NCBI GenBank assembly: GCA_038125725.1
Contig: JAYPEK010000008.1
Coordinates: 1 to 64,000 of the forward strand
Source: TMED8 sp038125725
GTDB lineage: Bacteria > Pseudomonadota > Alphaproteobacteria > Rhodospirillales > Casp-alpha2
Length of the DNA: 64,000 nt
Reading direction: 5' to 3'
The notes under the pieces are model-generated. The model did no database searches, had not been told where the DNA came from, and saw nothing but the letters and a program-made list of their open reading frames with translations. A program made the translations under genes and the position numbers. Shown one piece after another: positions 49,008-57,732 of the stretch; the stretch's first letter is position 1, and each line of letters opens with the position of its first letter.

Positions 49008-49562
49008 CTAAGAATATGCCTTGAGCGCAAAAAACGCGTGCTCGTCGTCGATGTCCATGAAATCGAAAACGATCGTATCGGACGAACGCCTGGCGATTTC
49101 GATGAATCCGACGCCGGCCCCCTTGCTGGTGGCTTCCGTGGGCGCGCGCAGCTTCTCTTTGTAGAGGGTCTTCAACTCTTCGTCGTTCATGTCGCGGATT
49201 TCACCCAAACGGGCGTTCAGCCGGTCGACGTCCTCGCTCAGGATCTTGTTGCCGCAGGAAACGAAAAACCGGTGGTCGTCGATGCCGATATTGATGATGC
49301 CGTAACGCAATTCGCCATCCGCGTCGGTGTCGTCCTCGGGTTCGCGCTCGGCCGAATAGCGGATGACGTTCTGCATCTGCTCGACAAAGATGGCGAAGAT
49401 GTTGCGCATCGTCGTCTTGTCAGCGGCTTCCAGCACCAGTTTCTGCTTGAGCGCCTCACCGATGCCGGTGAGAACGGATTCCGTGATGTAGCCGCTGTAG
49501 CAGAACACGATGCCCTGCTGACGCAACACATTGCGGAATTCATACATCTCGCGAGCCAACAT
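49008..49562 (-). CDS. siaB: SiaB family protein kinase
   Basis: 184-residue SiaB-like kinase. SiaB proteins are GHKL-type kinases that phosphorylate SiaC and so switch off its activation of the cyclase. The recognisable pattern is NVLRQQGIVFCYSGYITESV, VEQMQNVIRYSAE with the N-box-like Asn, and SKGAGVGFIEIARRSS with the glycine lid. ATG 49562 starts the conserved region; 13 codons of open frame upstream are Arg-rich and unlikely to be coding. It is first in the minus-strand operon siaB-siaC-cyclase-MBL. No SiaA-type PP2C phosphatase is found in the window. Confidence 0.9.
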   Translation of the reverse strand: MLAREMYEFRNVLRQQGIVFCYSGYITESVLTGIGEALKQKLVLEAADKTTMRNIFAIFVEQMQNVIRYSAEREPEDDTDADGELRYGIINIGIDDHRFFVSCGNKILSEDVDRLNARLGEIRDMNDEELKTLYKEKLRAPTEATSKGAGVGFIEIARRSSDTIVFDFMDIDDEHAFFALKAYS

Positions 49563-49728
49563 CGGCCGGTCTCTTCCCCTTTGTCGCGCCGGGCCCGTCA
49601 CGGGAACGGGCCTGTCATCACGGCAGTCCTAACGGCGCTGCGCTTGTGGCGCAGGAGTGACAATACCGGCTTTTCTCCAAGGCTTCCAACACCTTTTGCC
49701 CCGTTTGCGCCGTGCCGGGGCGGGCGGA

Positions 49729-50127
49729 TCAGTCTTCCGGCGGCAGCAGTTTCAGCGACGCGGAGTTCATGCAGTAGCGCAGACCCGTCGGCTGCGGGCC
49801 GTCCGGGAACACATGGCCGAGATGCGAATCACAGCGCGCGCACAGCACTTCCGTGCGGCGCATGAAGAAGCTCACATCCTCTTCCTCGGCGACGGCATCA
49901 GACGCCACCGGTGCAAAGAAGCTGGGCCAGCCGGTGCCGGAATCGAATTTGGTGTCGGCGTCGAACAACGGATTTCCACAGCAGACACAGACGTAGGTTC
50001 CCGGGTCCTTGCAGGCGTTGTAGGTGCCGGTGAACGCACGCTCGGTGCCTTTGCGGCGGCAGATCTTGTACTGCTCCGGCGTCAATTCGGCTTTCCACTC
50101 TTCGTCGGTCTTGCTGATCTTGTCCAT
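49729..50127 (-). CDS. msrB: Peptide-methionine (R)-S-oxide reductase
   Basis: 132-residue MsrB that reduces the R-epimer of methionine sulfoxide in proteins. It has both zinc-binding pairs (CVCCGNPLF and CARCDSHLGHVF), the substrate motif FDSGTGWPSFF and the catalytic Cys in RYCMNSASL. Length is typical. The gene is monocistronic, between the siaB operon and the divergent CheZ-like gene. Confidence 0.96.
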   Translation of the reverse strand: MDKISKTDEEWKAELTPEQYKICRRKGTERAFTGTYNACKDPGTYVCVCCGNPLFDADTKFDSGTGWPSFFAPVASDAVAEEEDVSFFMRRTEVLCARCDSHLGHVFPDGPQPTGLRYCMNSASLKLLPPED

Positions 50128-50262
50128 GGCTCGGGCTCGGTCCGGTTTTCGATGATCGGGTGTTGATATGGGGCGTTACACACTCTTGCACAAGATCGCG
50201 GCTTGCCGCTACCCTGATTGCCGGCGTCGCCGTATGGTCGGCGGGCAAACGGGGAAACGGCC

Positions 50263-50799
50263 GTGTCGGACCCGCAAAAACAGGCGTTGGAACGCGAGAT
50301 CGTCGGTCTCTTCAAGAATATCCAGCGCATCAAACAGGAACTGGCCTCGATCAAGCATCCCAACGCGGAGCAGGACCTGCTTGGCAGCGCCGCCGACCAG
50401 TTGAACGCCATCGCTGGCGAAACGGCGGAGGCCACGCATACCATCATGGAAGCGGCAGAGGCCATCGACGCGGTCAATCAGGACCTGCTGCAACAGATCA
50501 AGTTCGGCGGCGCCAGGCCCTATTTCCACACCATCGCCGAGAACGTCTCGCGCATCTACGAGGCCTGCATCTTTCACAACATCACCGGCCAGCGGTTGGC
50601 CAAGATCGTGCATACCATCAATGCCATCGAAGGAACGCTGAATTCGCTGGTGGTCATCGTTGGCGAGGACTCGATTGCCGCGCTGCCCGCCGACACGCGG
50701 ACCCTCAGTAACGCCACGGACGGTCCGGCGCTGGCCGGGGAAGGCCTTTCCCAGGACGCCGTCGACAAACTGCTGGACGGCGAAGAGGACGAAACCTAG
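50263..50799 (+). CDS. CheZ-like protein
   Basis: 178-residue helical protein resembling alphaproteobacterial CheZ-type phosphatases, which dephosphorylate CheY. The landmark motif is ACIFHNITGQRLAKIVHTIN. The catalytic Gln is retained (Gln110), but the usual acidic residue three positions before Gly is Asn106 instead of Asp. The C-terminal SQDAVDKLLDGEEDE is like the CheY-docking tail of CheZ. GTG 50263 is preferred, with GGGGAA just upstream; TTG 50218 is possible. No chemotaxis operon is near. Confidence 0.75.
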   Translation: MSDPQKQALEREIVGLFKNIQRIKQELASIKHPNAEQDLLGSAADQLNAIAGETAEATHTIMEAAEAIDAVNQDLLQQIKFGGARPYFHTIAENVSRIYEACIFHNITGQRLAKIVHTINAIEGTLNSLVVIVGEDSIAALPADTRTLSNATDGPALAGEGLSQDAVDKLLDGEEDET

Positions 50800-52412
50800 A
50801 AACGCCCGTTGTAGGGCTGGCGTCCGATGGGGCAGGCAATCAGCGTGAAGGTATCGGCTTTCAGTGCCGCTTGTACTGCCTCAGTCACGCTATCGCGGTC
50901 GTGCGCGGTGACACCCTTGCCGCCCAGCGCTTCGGCCACGGCGGCGAAATCGGTACCCTGGAAATCGACGCCCAGGTTGGGCAATTGATCGTAGCGCTGC
51001 TTCAACTCGATCAGCGCCAACTGCTCATCGACGAAGACCACCACCGGCACGCCGAGTTTCAGATCGCGCGCCGTCGCCAGTTCGCCCAGGATCATTTCGA
51101 TCCCGGCGTCGCCGGTGAAGGCGACCACCGGCACGTCCGGTTGGGCGAGTTTGTGCCCCATTGCGAGCGGCAGCGCCACGCCCATGGTGCAAAGCCCGTT
51201 CGACTGCAGCACCTGGCGCGGCCGGTAGGCACGCCATTGCTGGTTGATCAGGATCCGGTGCGCGCCGGTATCGACGGTGACGACGGCGTTCCGTGGCAGC
51301 GCGGCGCGGACCGCGTCGATCACCGCCGCCGGGCCCCAGGCCTCGTCGGTGGGGAAGGCGTCTGCCAATTGTGCCTGGGTCTTCCGTGGTTCGCCATCGG
51401 GCCAGACAGCCGGCGCGGTGACGCCTTCGGTCAGAGCCGCCAGCGTCGCGCCAACGTCGCCGACAAAGGCGTGCGTCGCCTGGTGCACATAGTGGGTGTT
51501 GACCTCGGCGCTGACATCAATGACCTGGGGGCCATCGTTGCCGATGGCCCAGGGCTCGATCCAGTCGTTGCGCATCTCGATGGGATCGTAGCCGGCAAGC
51601 ACCAGCACGTCGGCGGAGTCGATCAAAGGCTTCAGGATGCCGAAGCCCTTGGGCGAGAGCCCGTGCCCGCCCAGCGACAGCGGATCGTCTTCGGGGAAAA
51701 TGCCCTTGGTCTTGTAGGTGGTGATCACCGGCATGGAGAAATGATGCGCCATGCGCGCCAGTTCCGCGTCGGCGCCGTGGTGCTGTACGTCCAGGCCGGC
51801 GATGATCAGCGGCCGCTCGGCGCCGGCCAGTAGCGCGCGCGCCGCGTCCAGGTCGGGACCGGACGCCGGCGCCATGCGGGCCGGCACCGCCGCCGGCGTC
51901 ATCGCCGGGCGGTCGACCGCCGTCTGGGCGACGGTAATCGGGATGTCCAGGTGCACCCGGCCCGGCCGGCCGGTGGTGGCGATGGTGATGGCCTTGTCGA
52001 TGATGACGTCGACGGTCTCTGCCTGCACCACCATGGAGGCCTTGGTGCAGGGCGCGAGGATCGCGGTGTGATCGAACACCTGATGGGTGAAATGGTGTGC
52101 CTCGGCGGCGTCGACGCAGCCGGTCAGGAAGATCAGCGGCACCTGGTCCTGCCAGGCGTTGACGACGGTGTTGACGGCGTTGACCACGCCGGGACCGACG
52201 GTGGCCAGCAGGATACCCGGCGCGCCATCGGCGTGGTGGGTGCCCTCGGCCATGAAGCCGCCGTTGTTCTCGTGCTTGACCAGGTGGAAGTCGATGCCCG
52301 CGTCCTTCAGCGCGTTCATCATGGCCAGCACTTCGCCGCCCGGGATGCCGAACGCATGGCGGCAGCCCGCCGTATAGAGGCGTTGCGCAATAATGTCGGC
52401 GGCAATGGTCAT
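50796..52412 (-). CDS. Acetolactate synthase-like thiamine diphosphate enzyme
   Basis: 538-residue ThDP-dependent enzyme of the acetolactate synthase/benzoylformate decarboxylase superfamily. The N-terminal ThDP Glu lies in VKHENNGGFMAEG, the middle domain has RPLIIAGLDVQHHGADAE, and the cofactor motif is TGDAGIEMILGELATARDLK. It is too short and too diverged for certain acetolactate synthase and no regulatory subunit is adjacent, so the reaction is unknown. It overlaps the AhpD-like gene by 4 bp (ATGA), implying translational coupling. Confidence 0.85.
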   Translation of the reverse strand: MTIAADIIAQRLYTAGCRHAFGIPGGEVLAMMNALKDAGIDFHLVKHENNGGFMAEGTHHADGAPGILLATVGPGVVNAVNTVVNAWQDQVPLIFLTGCVDAAEAHHFTHQVFDHTAILAPCTKASMVVQAETVDVIIDKAITIATTGRPGRVHLDIPITVAQTAVDRPAMTPAAVPARMAPASGPDLDAARALLAGAERPLIIAGLDVQHHGADAELARMAHHFSMPVITTYKTKGIFPEDDPLSLGGHGLSPKGFGILKPLIDSADVLVLAGYDPIEMRNDWIEPWAIGNDGPQVIDVSAEVNTHYVHQATHAFVGDVGATLAALTEGVTAPAVWPDGEPRKTQAQLADAFPTDEAWGPAAVIDAVRAALPRNAVVTVDTGAHRILINQQWRAYRPRQVLQSNGLCTMGVALPLAMGHKLAQPDVPVVAFTGDAGIEMILGELATARDLKLGVPVVVFVDEQLALIELKQRYDQLPNLGVDFQGTDFAAVAEALGGKGVTAHDRDSVTEAVQAALKADTFTLIACPIGRQPYNGRF

Positions 52413-52987
52413 TTGGACGTCCTGCCCATCATGTAGAACTCATCGTTGGGGCGCATGGAGGACATGTTGGCCAAGCGGTTGCTCAGGCCGAAGAAGGCGG
52501 AAATGGCGCCGATATCCCAGATCTCGTCGTCGTCGAAACCGTGCGCGCGCAAGGCCTCGAAATCGGCGTCCTCGATCTCGTGGGCGTTGTGGGAAACCTT
52601 CATGGCGTAATCCAGCATCGCCTTCTGCCTGGGCGTGATATCGGCCTTGCGGTAATTGACCGCGACCTGGTCGGCGATCAGCGGGTTCTTGGCGCGGATG
52701 CGCAGGATAGCGCCGTGGGCGACGACGCAGTACTGGCAGAAATTGGCGTTCGAGGTGGCGACGACGATCATCTCGCGCTCGGCCTCGGTCAGGCCTTCGT
52801 TCTTCTCCATCAGGGCGTCGTGGTAGGCGAAGAAGGCGCGGCATTCGTCCGGGCGGTGGGCGAGGGCCAGGAACACATTGGGCACGAACCCGGCCTTTTC
52901 CTGCACGGCGAGGATTTTCTCGCGGATGTCTTCGGGAATGTCGTTGATGTCCGGTACGGGGAACCGGCTGATCGGTTGCTCGCTCAT
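52409..52987 (-). CDS. Peroxidase-related enzyme, AhpD/carboxymuconolactone decarboxylase-like
   Basis: 192-residue alkylhydroperoxidase-like protein. The redox motif is CQYCVVAHGAIL, placed after REMIVVATSNANF, as in the TIGR01926-type peroxidase-related enzymes. The C-terminal half has NRLANMSSMRPNDEFY, typical of the longer family. It would use its Cys pair and the nearby His to reduce peroxides or act on a small aldehyde. It is the first gene of a two-gene unit with the ThDP enzyme. Confidence 0.88.
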   Translation of the reverse strand: MSEQPISRFPVPDINDIPEDIREKILAVQEKAGFVPNVFLALAHRPDECRAFFAYHDALMEKNEGLTEAEREMIVVATSNANFCQYCVVAHGAILRIRAKNPLIADQVAVNYRKADITPRQKAMLDYAMKVSHNAHEIEDADFEALRAHGFDDDEIWDIGAISAFFGLSNRLANMSSMRPNDEFYMMGRTSK

Positions 52988-53147
52988 CTTGCCACCTCGG
53001 GTCTCTATTCGCTGGGTGCGGCCGGGTCGACGACCATGGGCCCACCTTCCGCGATGCGGCCCGGTTGCGCAATACCCAAGGCCCCCTCTTGACCCGATGA
53101 ATCCGGCCTCTCAAGATGGCGGCGCATGAATTCGGGAGGGGACGCCC

Positions 53148-55574
53148 ATGGCAAAAGCGGTCGCAAACAAGAAAGCCGGCGTGAAACCGCCTAGCGAGCT
53201 GAAGGCAAGTGAGGTAGGGTTCCCCGAATTCGCCGTCGGTCGCGACCCTGACGCGTTCTCGGTCTTCGATCTCTCCAGCCATACCCGCGCGCGCGAGGCG
53301 CTGGAATTCGCGCTCGACATCAACGGTCACGGCTTCAACACGTTCGTGCTGGGCGAATCGCGTGCCGGGCGCCTAACCGAGACGCTCACCTTCCTCGACG
53401 CCTTCGTCGCCAAGCGGCCGGCGCCGGACGATTGGGTCTATCTCAACAATTTCCGCCGCCCGAACGAGCCCAAGCCCTACCGCCTGCCGCCGGGCCATGC
53501 GGTGCGCCTGGCCAAGGACATGGAAAAGCTGGTGCAGAAGGTGCGCGACGCGCTTTCCAAGGCCTTCACCAGCGACGACTACAAGGCGCAGATCAAGGCG
53601 CACGGCGAGGAGATCAACCAGCAGGTCAACAACCTGTTCCAGGCGCTGCGGCGCGAGGCGGAGGCCTACGGCCTCAATCTCATCAGCCTGCCCGATGGCC
53701 GGCTCACGGTGGCGCCCGTGAAAGCCACCGCAATTGGCGATCTGAGCGGCGAGATCAACACCGGCGCCGGCGCCATGGCGGCCAGTCCCGCCGTTGACGC
53801 CGCGCAGACGAAAATCCGCCAGCACCTGAATGACCGGCTGGTGGAGGTCTCCACCGTTGCCGGCCAGAAACAGGCGGAGTTCGAGGCCTGGGTCTCCGAG
53901 ATCGACCGTTCCATCGCCGATACCGCCATCGCCGGCCTGGTCCAGAACGTGGCCCGCACCTACGACGGCGTCGACGGCATCGGCGAGTGGTTCGAGGCCA
54001 TGCACGAAGATGTCCTCGACAACCTGCTTTTGTTCCGCGCCGAACAGGTGGAGGGCGAGATGAGCATCGGCGGCGCCTCGCAGCGCTATGATGTCAACGT
54101 CATCGCCGACCACTCGGAATCGGCCCATCCCCAAGTGGTGCTGGAATCCAACCCGTCCTATGAGAACCTGTTTGGGCGCATCGAATACCGGCGCTTCCAG
54201 GGCGGGCTTTTCACCGACTTCACCCTGGTCCGCGCCGGTGCGCTGCACCGGGCCAACGGCGGCATCCTGGTGCTGCGCGCCGAGGAGCTGGCCATGAACC
54301 CGCTCAGTTGGGCGTTCCTCAAGGGCGCGCTCAGGGACGAGGCGATCCGTATCGAGGAACTGGGCCGCGAGGGCGCCGTGGCGGTGGCCGGCGCGCCCAA
54401 GCCGGAACCGATCCCGCTCGATCTCAATGTCGTGCTGATCGGCTCGCCGGAAGCTTATTACGCGTTCTTCTCCATCGATTCCGAATACCGCACGCACTTC
54501 AAGGTGAAGGCCGACATCGATCCCGACATGGCGTCCAACGCCGCCAACCGGCGCATTTACGCCGGCCTGATCCGGCGCATGGCCGAGCGCGCCACGCCGG
54601 GCGGCATCGAGGACGACGCCATCGCCTGCCTGCTCGGCTATGCCAGCCGTCTGGCCGAGGACCGCCGGCGCCTGACGGCGCGCTACGAGCTGCTGGACGA
54701 CGTTATCCGCGAAGCGGTGGCGCTGGAGGGCCGGCGCCAGGGCGACACGATCTCGCGCGCCTGCCTGATGGGGGCGCTGGAATCGCGCACGCACCGGAAC
54801 GCACGCATCGAAGACCGCATGCACGAGGCCATCGCCGACGACACCATCATGATCACCACGAAGGGCAAGGCGGTCGGGCAGATCAATGCGCTGGTGGTGC
54901 GCGACCTGGGAGACCACGTGTTTGGTGCGCCGGTGCGGGTAACGGCAAGGGCGTCGGTCGGCCATTTGGGCGCCATCAACATCGAGCGCCAGGTGGCGCT
55001 GGGCGGACCGATCCAGCAGAAGGGGATGCTGGTGTTGCAAGGTTATCTCGCCGGCACCTTCGCGCGCACCATGCCGATCTCCTTCGATTGCTCGGTCACC
55101 TTCGAGCAGAGCTACGGCGGCGTCGAGGGCGATTCGGCCTCATTGGCGGAACTGGTGGCCATCCTATCGGCCCTGGCCGGCGTGCCGCTGCGCCAGGACC
55201 TGGCGATCACCGGATCGGTCAACCAGCACGGCGAGGCGCAGGCCATCGGCGGCGTGCTCTACAAGGCGGAGGGGTTCCATCGCGCCTGCCGCGATGCCGG
55301 CAAGCTGACCGGGACCCAGGGCGTGGTGCTGCCCCGCATCAACGTCCGCAATCTCATCCTCGAGGCCGACGTGGCGGCGGATGTGGACGCCGGGCGCTTC
55401 CATCTCTATCCCATCGATACGGTGGAGCAGGCGGTGGAATTGTTCACCGGCGTGCCCGCCGGCAAGCCCGACCGCAAGGGGCACTTCCCGGCCGACAGCG
55501 TCTTCGGCCGCGCCATGGCGACCCTGAGCGAGTTCGACGCCATCATCACCCAGCGCAAACGCGACGGCGATTGA
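53148..55574 (+). CDS. Lon-family protease (LonH/YcbZ-like)
   Basis: 808-residue ATP-dependent protease homologue. The C-terminal S16 domain carries the dyad Ser663 (GDSASLAELV) and Lys706 (GGVLYKAEGF), 43 residues apart as in E. coli Lon. The N-terminal AAA region has GESRAGRLTE at 69-78, with Arg75 where a Walker A Lys is expected, a change I recall in this LonH branch. The middle part has GILVLRAEELAMNPLSW and NVVLIGSPEAYYAFF. ATG 53148 is preceded by GGGAGGGG. It stands alone and converges on the sensor kinase gene. Confidence 0.9.
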   Translation: MAKAVANKKAGVKPPSELKASEVGFPEFAVGRDPDAFSVFDLSSHTRAREALEFALDINGHGFNTFVLGESRAGRLTETLTFLDAFVAKRPAPDDWVYLNNFRRPNEPKPYRLPPGHAVRLAKDMEKLVQKVRDALSKAFTSDDYKAQIKAHGEEINQQVNNLFQALRREAEAYGLNLISLPDGRLTVAPVKATAIGDLSGEINTGAGAMAASPAVDAAQTKIRQHLNDRLVEVSTVAGQKQAEFEAWVSEIDRSIADTAIAGLVQNVARTYDGVDGIGEWFEAMHEDVLDNLLLFRAEQVEGEMSIGGASQRYDVNVIADHSESAHPQVVLESNPSYENLFGRIEYRRFQGGLFTDFTLVRAGALHRANGGILVLRAEELAMNPLSWAFLKGALRDEAIRIEELGREGAVAVAGAPKPEPIPLDLNVVLIGSPEAYYAFFSIDSEYRTHFKVKADIDPDMASNAANRRIYAGLIRRMAERATPGGIEDDAIACLLGYASRLAEDRRRLTARYELLDDVIREAVALEGRRQGDTISRACLMGALESRTHRNARIEDRMHEAIADDTIMITTKGKAVGQINALVVRDLGDHVFGAPVRVTARASVGHLGAINIERQVALGGPIQQKGMLVLQGYLAGTFARTMPISFDCSVTFEQSYGGVEGDSASLAELVAILSALAGVPLRQDLAITGSVNQHGEAQAIGGVLYKAEGFHRACRDAGKLTGTQGVVLPRINVRNLILEADVAADVDAGRFHLYPIDTVEQAVELFTGVPAGKPDRKGHFPADSVFGRAMATLSEFDAIITQRKRDGD

Positions 55575-55581
55575 TACGGCC

Positions 55582-57732
55582 TTAGGTGTTGGCGCCGATT
55601 TGGCTGAGGAAGTCATCCACCGCGGCGACGGCTTCGGCGCTCGGTTCGGGGGCTTCCACGAGTTCCGCCATTCCATCGGCGGTGCTCTCGTCGATGCTGT
55701 GGATTTCCTCGTCCATGGCCCGGTTGATCGCCGTCATCAGGGCGACCAGATTGATCGGTTTGGTGACGACCTCGTTCATACCCACTTCGAAGTAGTGCTT
55801 GATACGCTCGTCGATGGCGTCGGCGGTGACCGCGACAATTGGAATTGCGCCCTTTGCGCCGTCCATGGCGCGGATACGAAAGGTCGCTTCCGTGCCGCTC
55901 ATTTCCGGCATGCGGATGTCGCAGAGGATGATGTCGTAGTCCCCGCGTTCGTGCATCTCGATCGCTTCGCGGCCGTTGTTGGCGAACTCATGGGTATGCC
56001 CGAGCGAAGAGACGAAGTTGCCGATGATCTGCTGGTTCGACGGGTTGTCTTCGGCGACGAGGACATGCAGTGGGCGTGACGAAGCGGCGGCCTTGACGGC
56101 GCGATCGGTTTCCAGTTCTTGCTCCCGCACCTCGCCGGTGGCTTCCATAGAGGGGACGGAGAACCAGAAAGTGCTGCCGACCCCGTGTTCGCTCTCGACC
56201 CCGATCTCGCCGCCCATCGAATTGACCAGCCGCCGGCAAATCGCCAGGCCCAGGCCGGTGCCCTCGAAACGGCGTGAAATGCTCGCATCGGCCTGGGTGA
56301 AATCGGAAAACAGCCGCTCGATGACGTTGGGCTCGATGCCGATGCCGGTATCGCCCACCGCGACCTTGAACATCGGCTGCTCGGCGTTCCCGCAGCGGCT
56401 GCACTCGATGGTGACCGATCCGCTTTCGGTGAACTTCATGGCGTTGCCGACCAGATTGGTGAGGACCTGGCGGATGCGGGTCGGGTCGCCATTGACGGCG
56501 GTCGGAAAATCGTCGCTGAAGGAAATGCCGAGTTCGATGTCCTTGGCGCGGTCGTCGTCGCGTTTTTCCTTGAGCATGGCGACGGCATTCTGCAACAGCG
56601 ACGGCAGGTGGAAGTCGATACGTTCGACCTCCATCTTTCCGGCCTCCAGCTTGGAGATGTCGAGGATATCGTTGATCAGCCGCAACAGGTTGCGCGTGGC
56701 CTCCTTGATCCGGAACACCTTATCGCGGCTTTCCGGCGCCAGCTCGTCGGTGAGCAGAAAATCGGAGAATCCCATGATCGCCGTCATCGGCGTGCGAATC
56801 TCATGGCTCATGGAGGCGAGGAACTCGGACTTGGCCTGGTTGGCGGCCTCGGCCGCGACCAGGGCTTCGGCCAGTTCGTCGGATTGCTGGCGCAGCTCCC
56901 GTTCGGCGGCATTTCGGCTTTCGGAATGTTCGCGCACGGAATCGAGGAAGGCGTTACCCGCGCCGGCGAGTTCCTCGATGACGGAATCGGTGTTCGTGAT
57001 GCCCGACGTCAGGCGTTCGCTTCCCGGGTCCTTCGGGTCGATTCGGCGGGAACCCTCGACCAGCCGGCGCAGCGGGCGCAGCAACTGGAACTGCGTAAAC
57101 CAGATCGTAAACAGGGTCAGCCCGGCGAGCAGCACCGTGAACAGCAATCCGGACGTCTTCGACAGCGATATGATCTCGTCGACGGTGGAGCTCACCACAT
57201 CGGCATTGGCGCGGTGTGCCTTGGTGACGATTTCATCCAATGTTGCCAGCGCTTCGCGGGTCGGCTGGGAATCGATCTTCAGCGCCCTGTCGATTTCGGT
57301 GGCGCCCTGGCCGGCGTCGGCCATGGTCTCCGCTTCGGCGATCAATCCCTGGTATCGCCGGGCGGTGTCGACCAGGGTGCGGAAGCTCGCGTCCTCCCGT
57401 GCCGTCAGCCCGAGCGACCGGTAGGCGGTCAGGGCGATCGATAACTGCAGCAAATTCTCGTTGACGGAAACCGCGGACAGGCGGTCGCGCCGCAATACGA
57501 AATTATTGAAGTCGTGGATCACGCCGCCGAAACCCATCAGCCCCCTGATCTGGCTCAGCAGCAATGCCTTTTGCGCGGCGACCCTTTCGAATTCCGTCCA
57601 GGTCGTGCGGACGCTCTGCACGTTGCGCACGGCGATGACGGAAAAGCCGGCCGCCGTCAGCAGCGCCAGGATCAGGCCGAGCGAGACCAGCCAGCCGAAG
57701 GCGGAGATGCGGCGCGCCGGCAGCAGTTTCAC
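55582..57732 (-). CDS. Hybrid sensor histidine kinase/response regulator
   Basis: 716-residue membrane kinase, the same design as the one at 22.2-24.2 kb. Transmembrane helices lie at ~13-35 and ~193-215. The periplasmic part (QKALLLSQIRGLMGFGGVIH) is helical. A HAMP-like/coiled linker leads to HisKA with His310 (LASMSHEIRTPMTA). The ATPase motifs are NLVGNAMKF, VGDTGIGIEP and FEGTGLGLAI. The receiver has phospho-acceptor Asp605 (IILCDIRMPEMSG). No Hpt domain or output domain is attached. GTG 57732 overlaps the stop of the upstream gene (GTGA), so the two proteins are probably made together. Confidence 0.92.
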   Translation of the reverse strand: MKLLPARRISAFGWLVSLGLILALLTAAGFSVIAVRNVQSVRTTWTEFERVAAQKALLLSQIRGLMGFGGVIHDFNNFVLRRDRLSAVSVNENLLQLSIALTAYRSLGLTAREDASFRTLVDTARRYQGLIAEAETMADAGQGATEIDRALKIDSQPTREALATLDEIVTKAHRANADVVSSTVDEIISLSKTSGLLFTVLLAGLTLFTIWFTQFQLLRPLRRLVEGSRRIDPKDPGSERLTSGITNTDSVIEELAGAGNAFLDSVREHSESRNAAERELRQQSDELAEALVAAEAANQAKSEFLASMSHEIRTPMTAIMGFSDFLLTDELAPESRDKVFRIKEATRNLLRLINDILDISKLEAGKMEVERIDFHLPSLLQNAVAMLKEKRDDDRAKDIELGISFSDDFPTAVNGDPTRIRQVLTNLVGNAMKFTESGSVTIECSRCGNAEQPMFKVAVGDTGIGIEPNVIERLFSDFTQADASISRRFEGTGLGLAICRRLVNSMGGEIGVESEHGVGSTFWFSVPSMEATGEVREQELETDRAVKAAASSRPLHVLVAEDNPSNQQIIGNFVSSLGHTHEFANNGREAIEMHERGDYDIILCDIRMPEMSGTEATFRIRAMDGAKGAIPIVAVTADAIDERIKHYFEVGMNEVVTKPINLVALMTAINRAMDEEIHSIDESTADGMAELVEAPEPSAEAVAAVDDFLSQIGANT

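Noticed and set aside
53373..55040. 555-codon minus-strand frame inside the Lon-like gene
   Set aside because: Shadow frame; the plus strand carries the S16 protease dyad.
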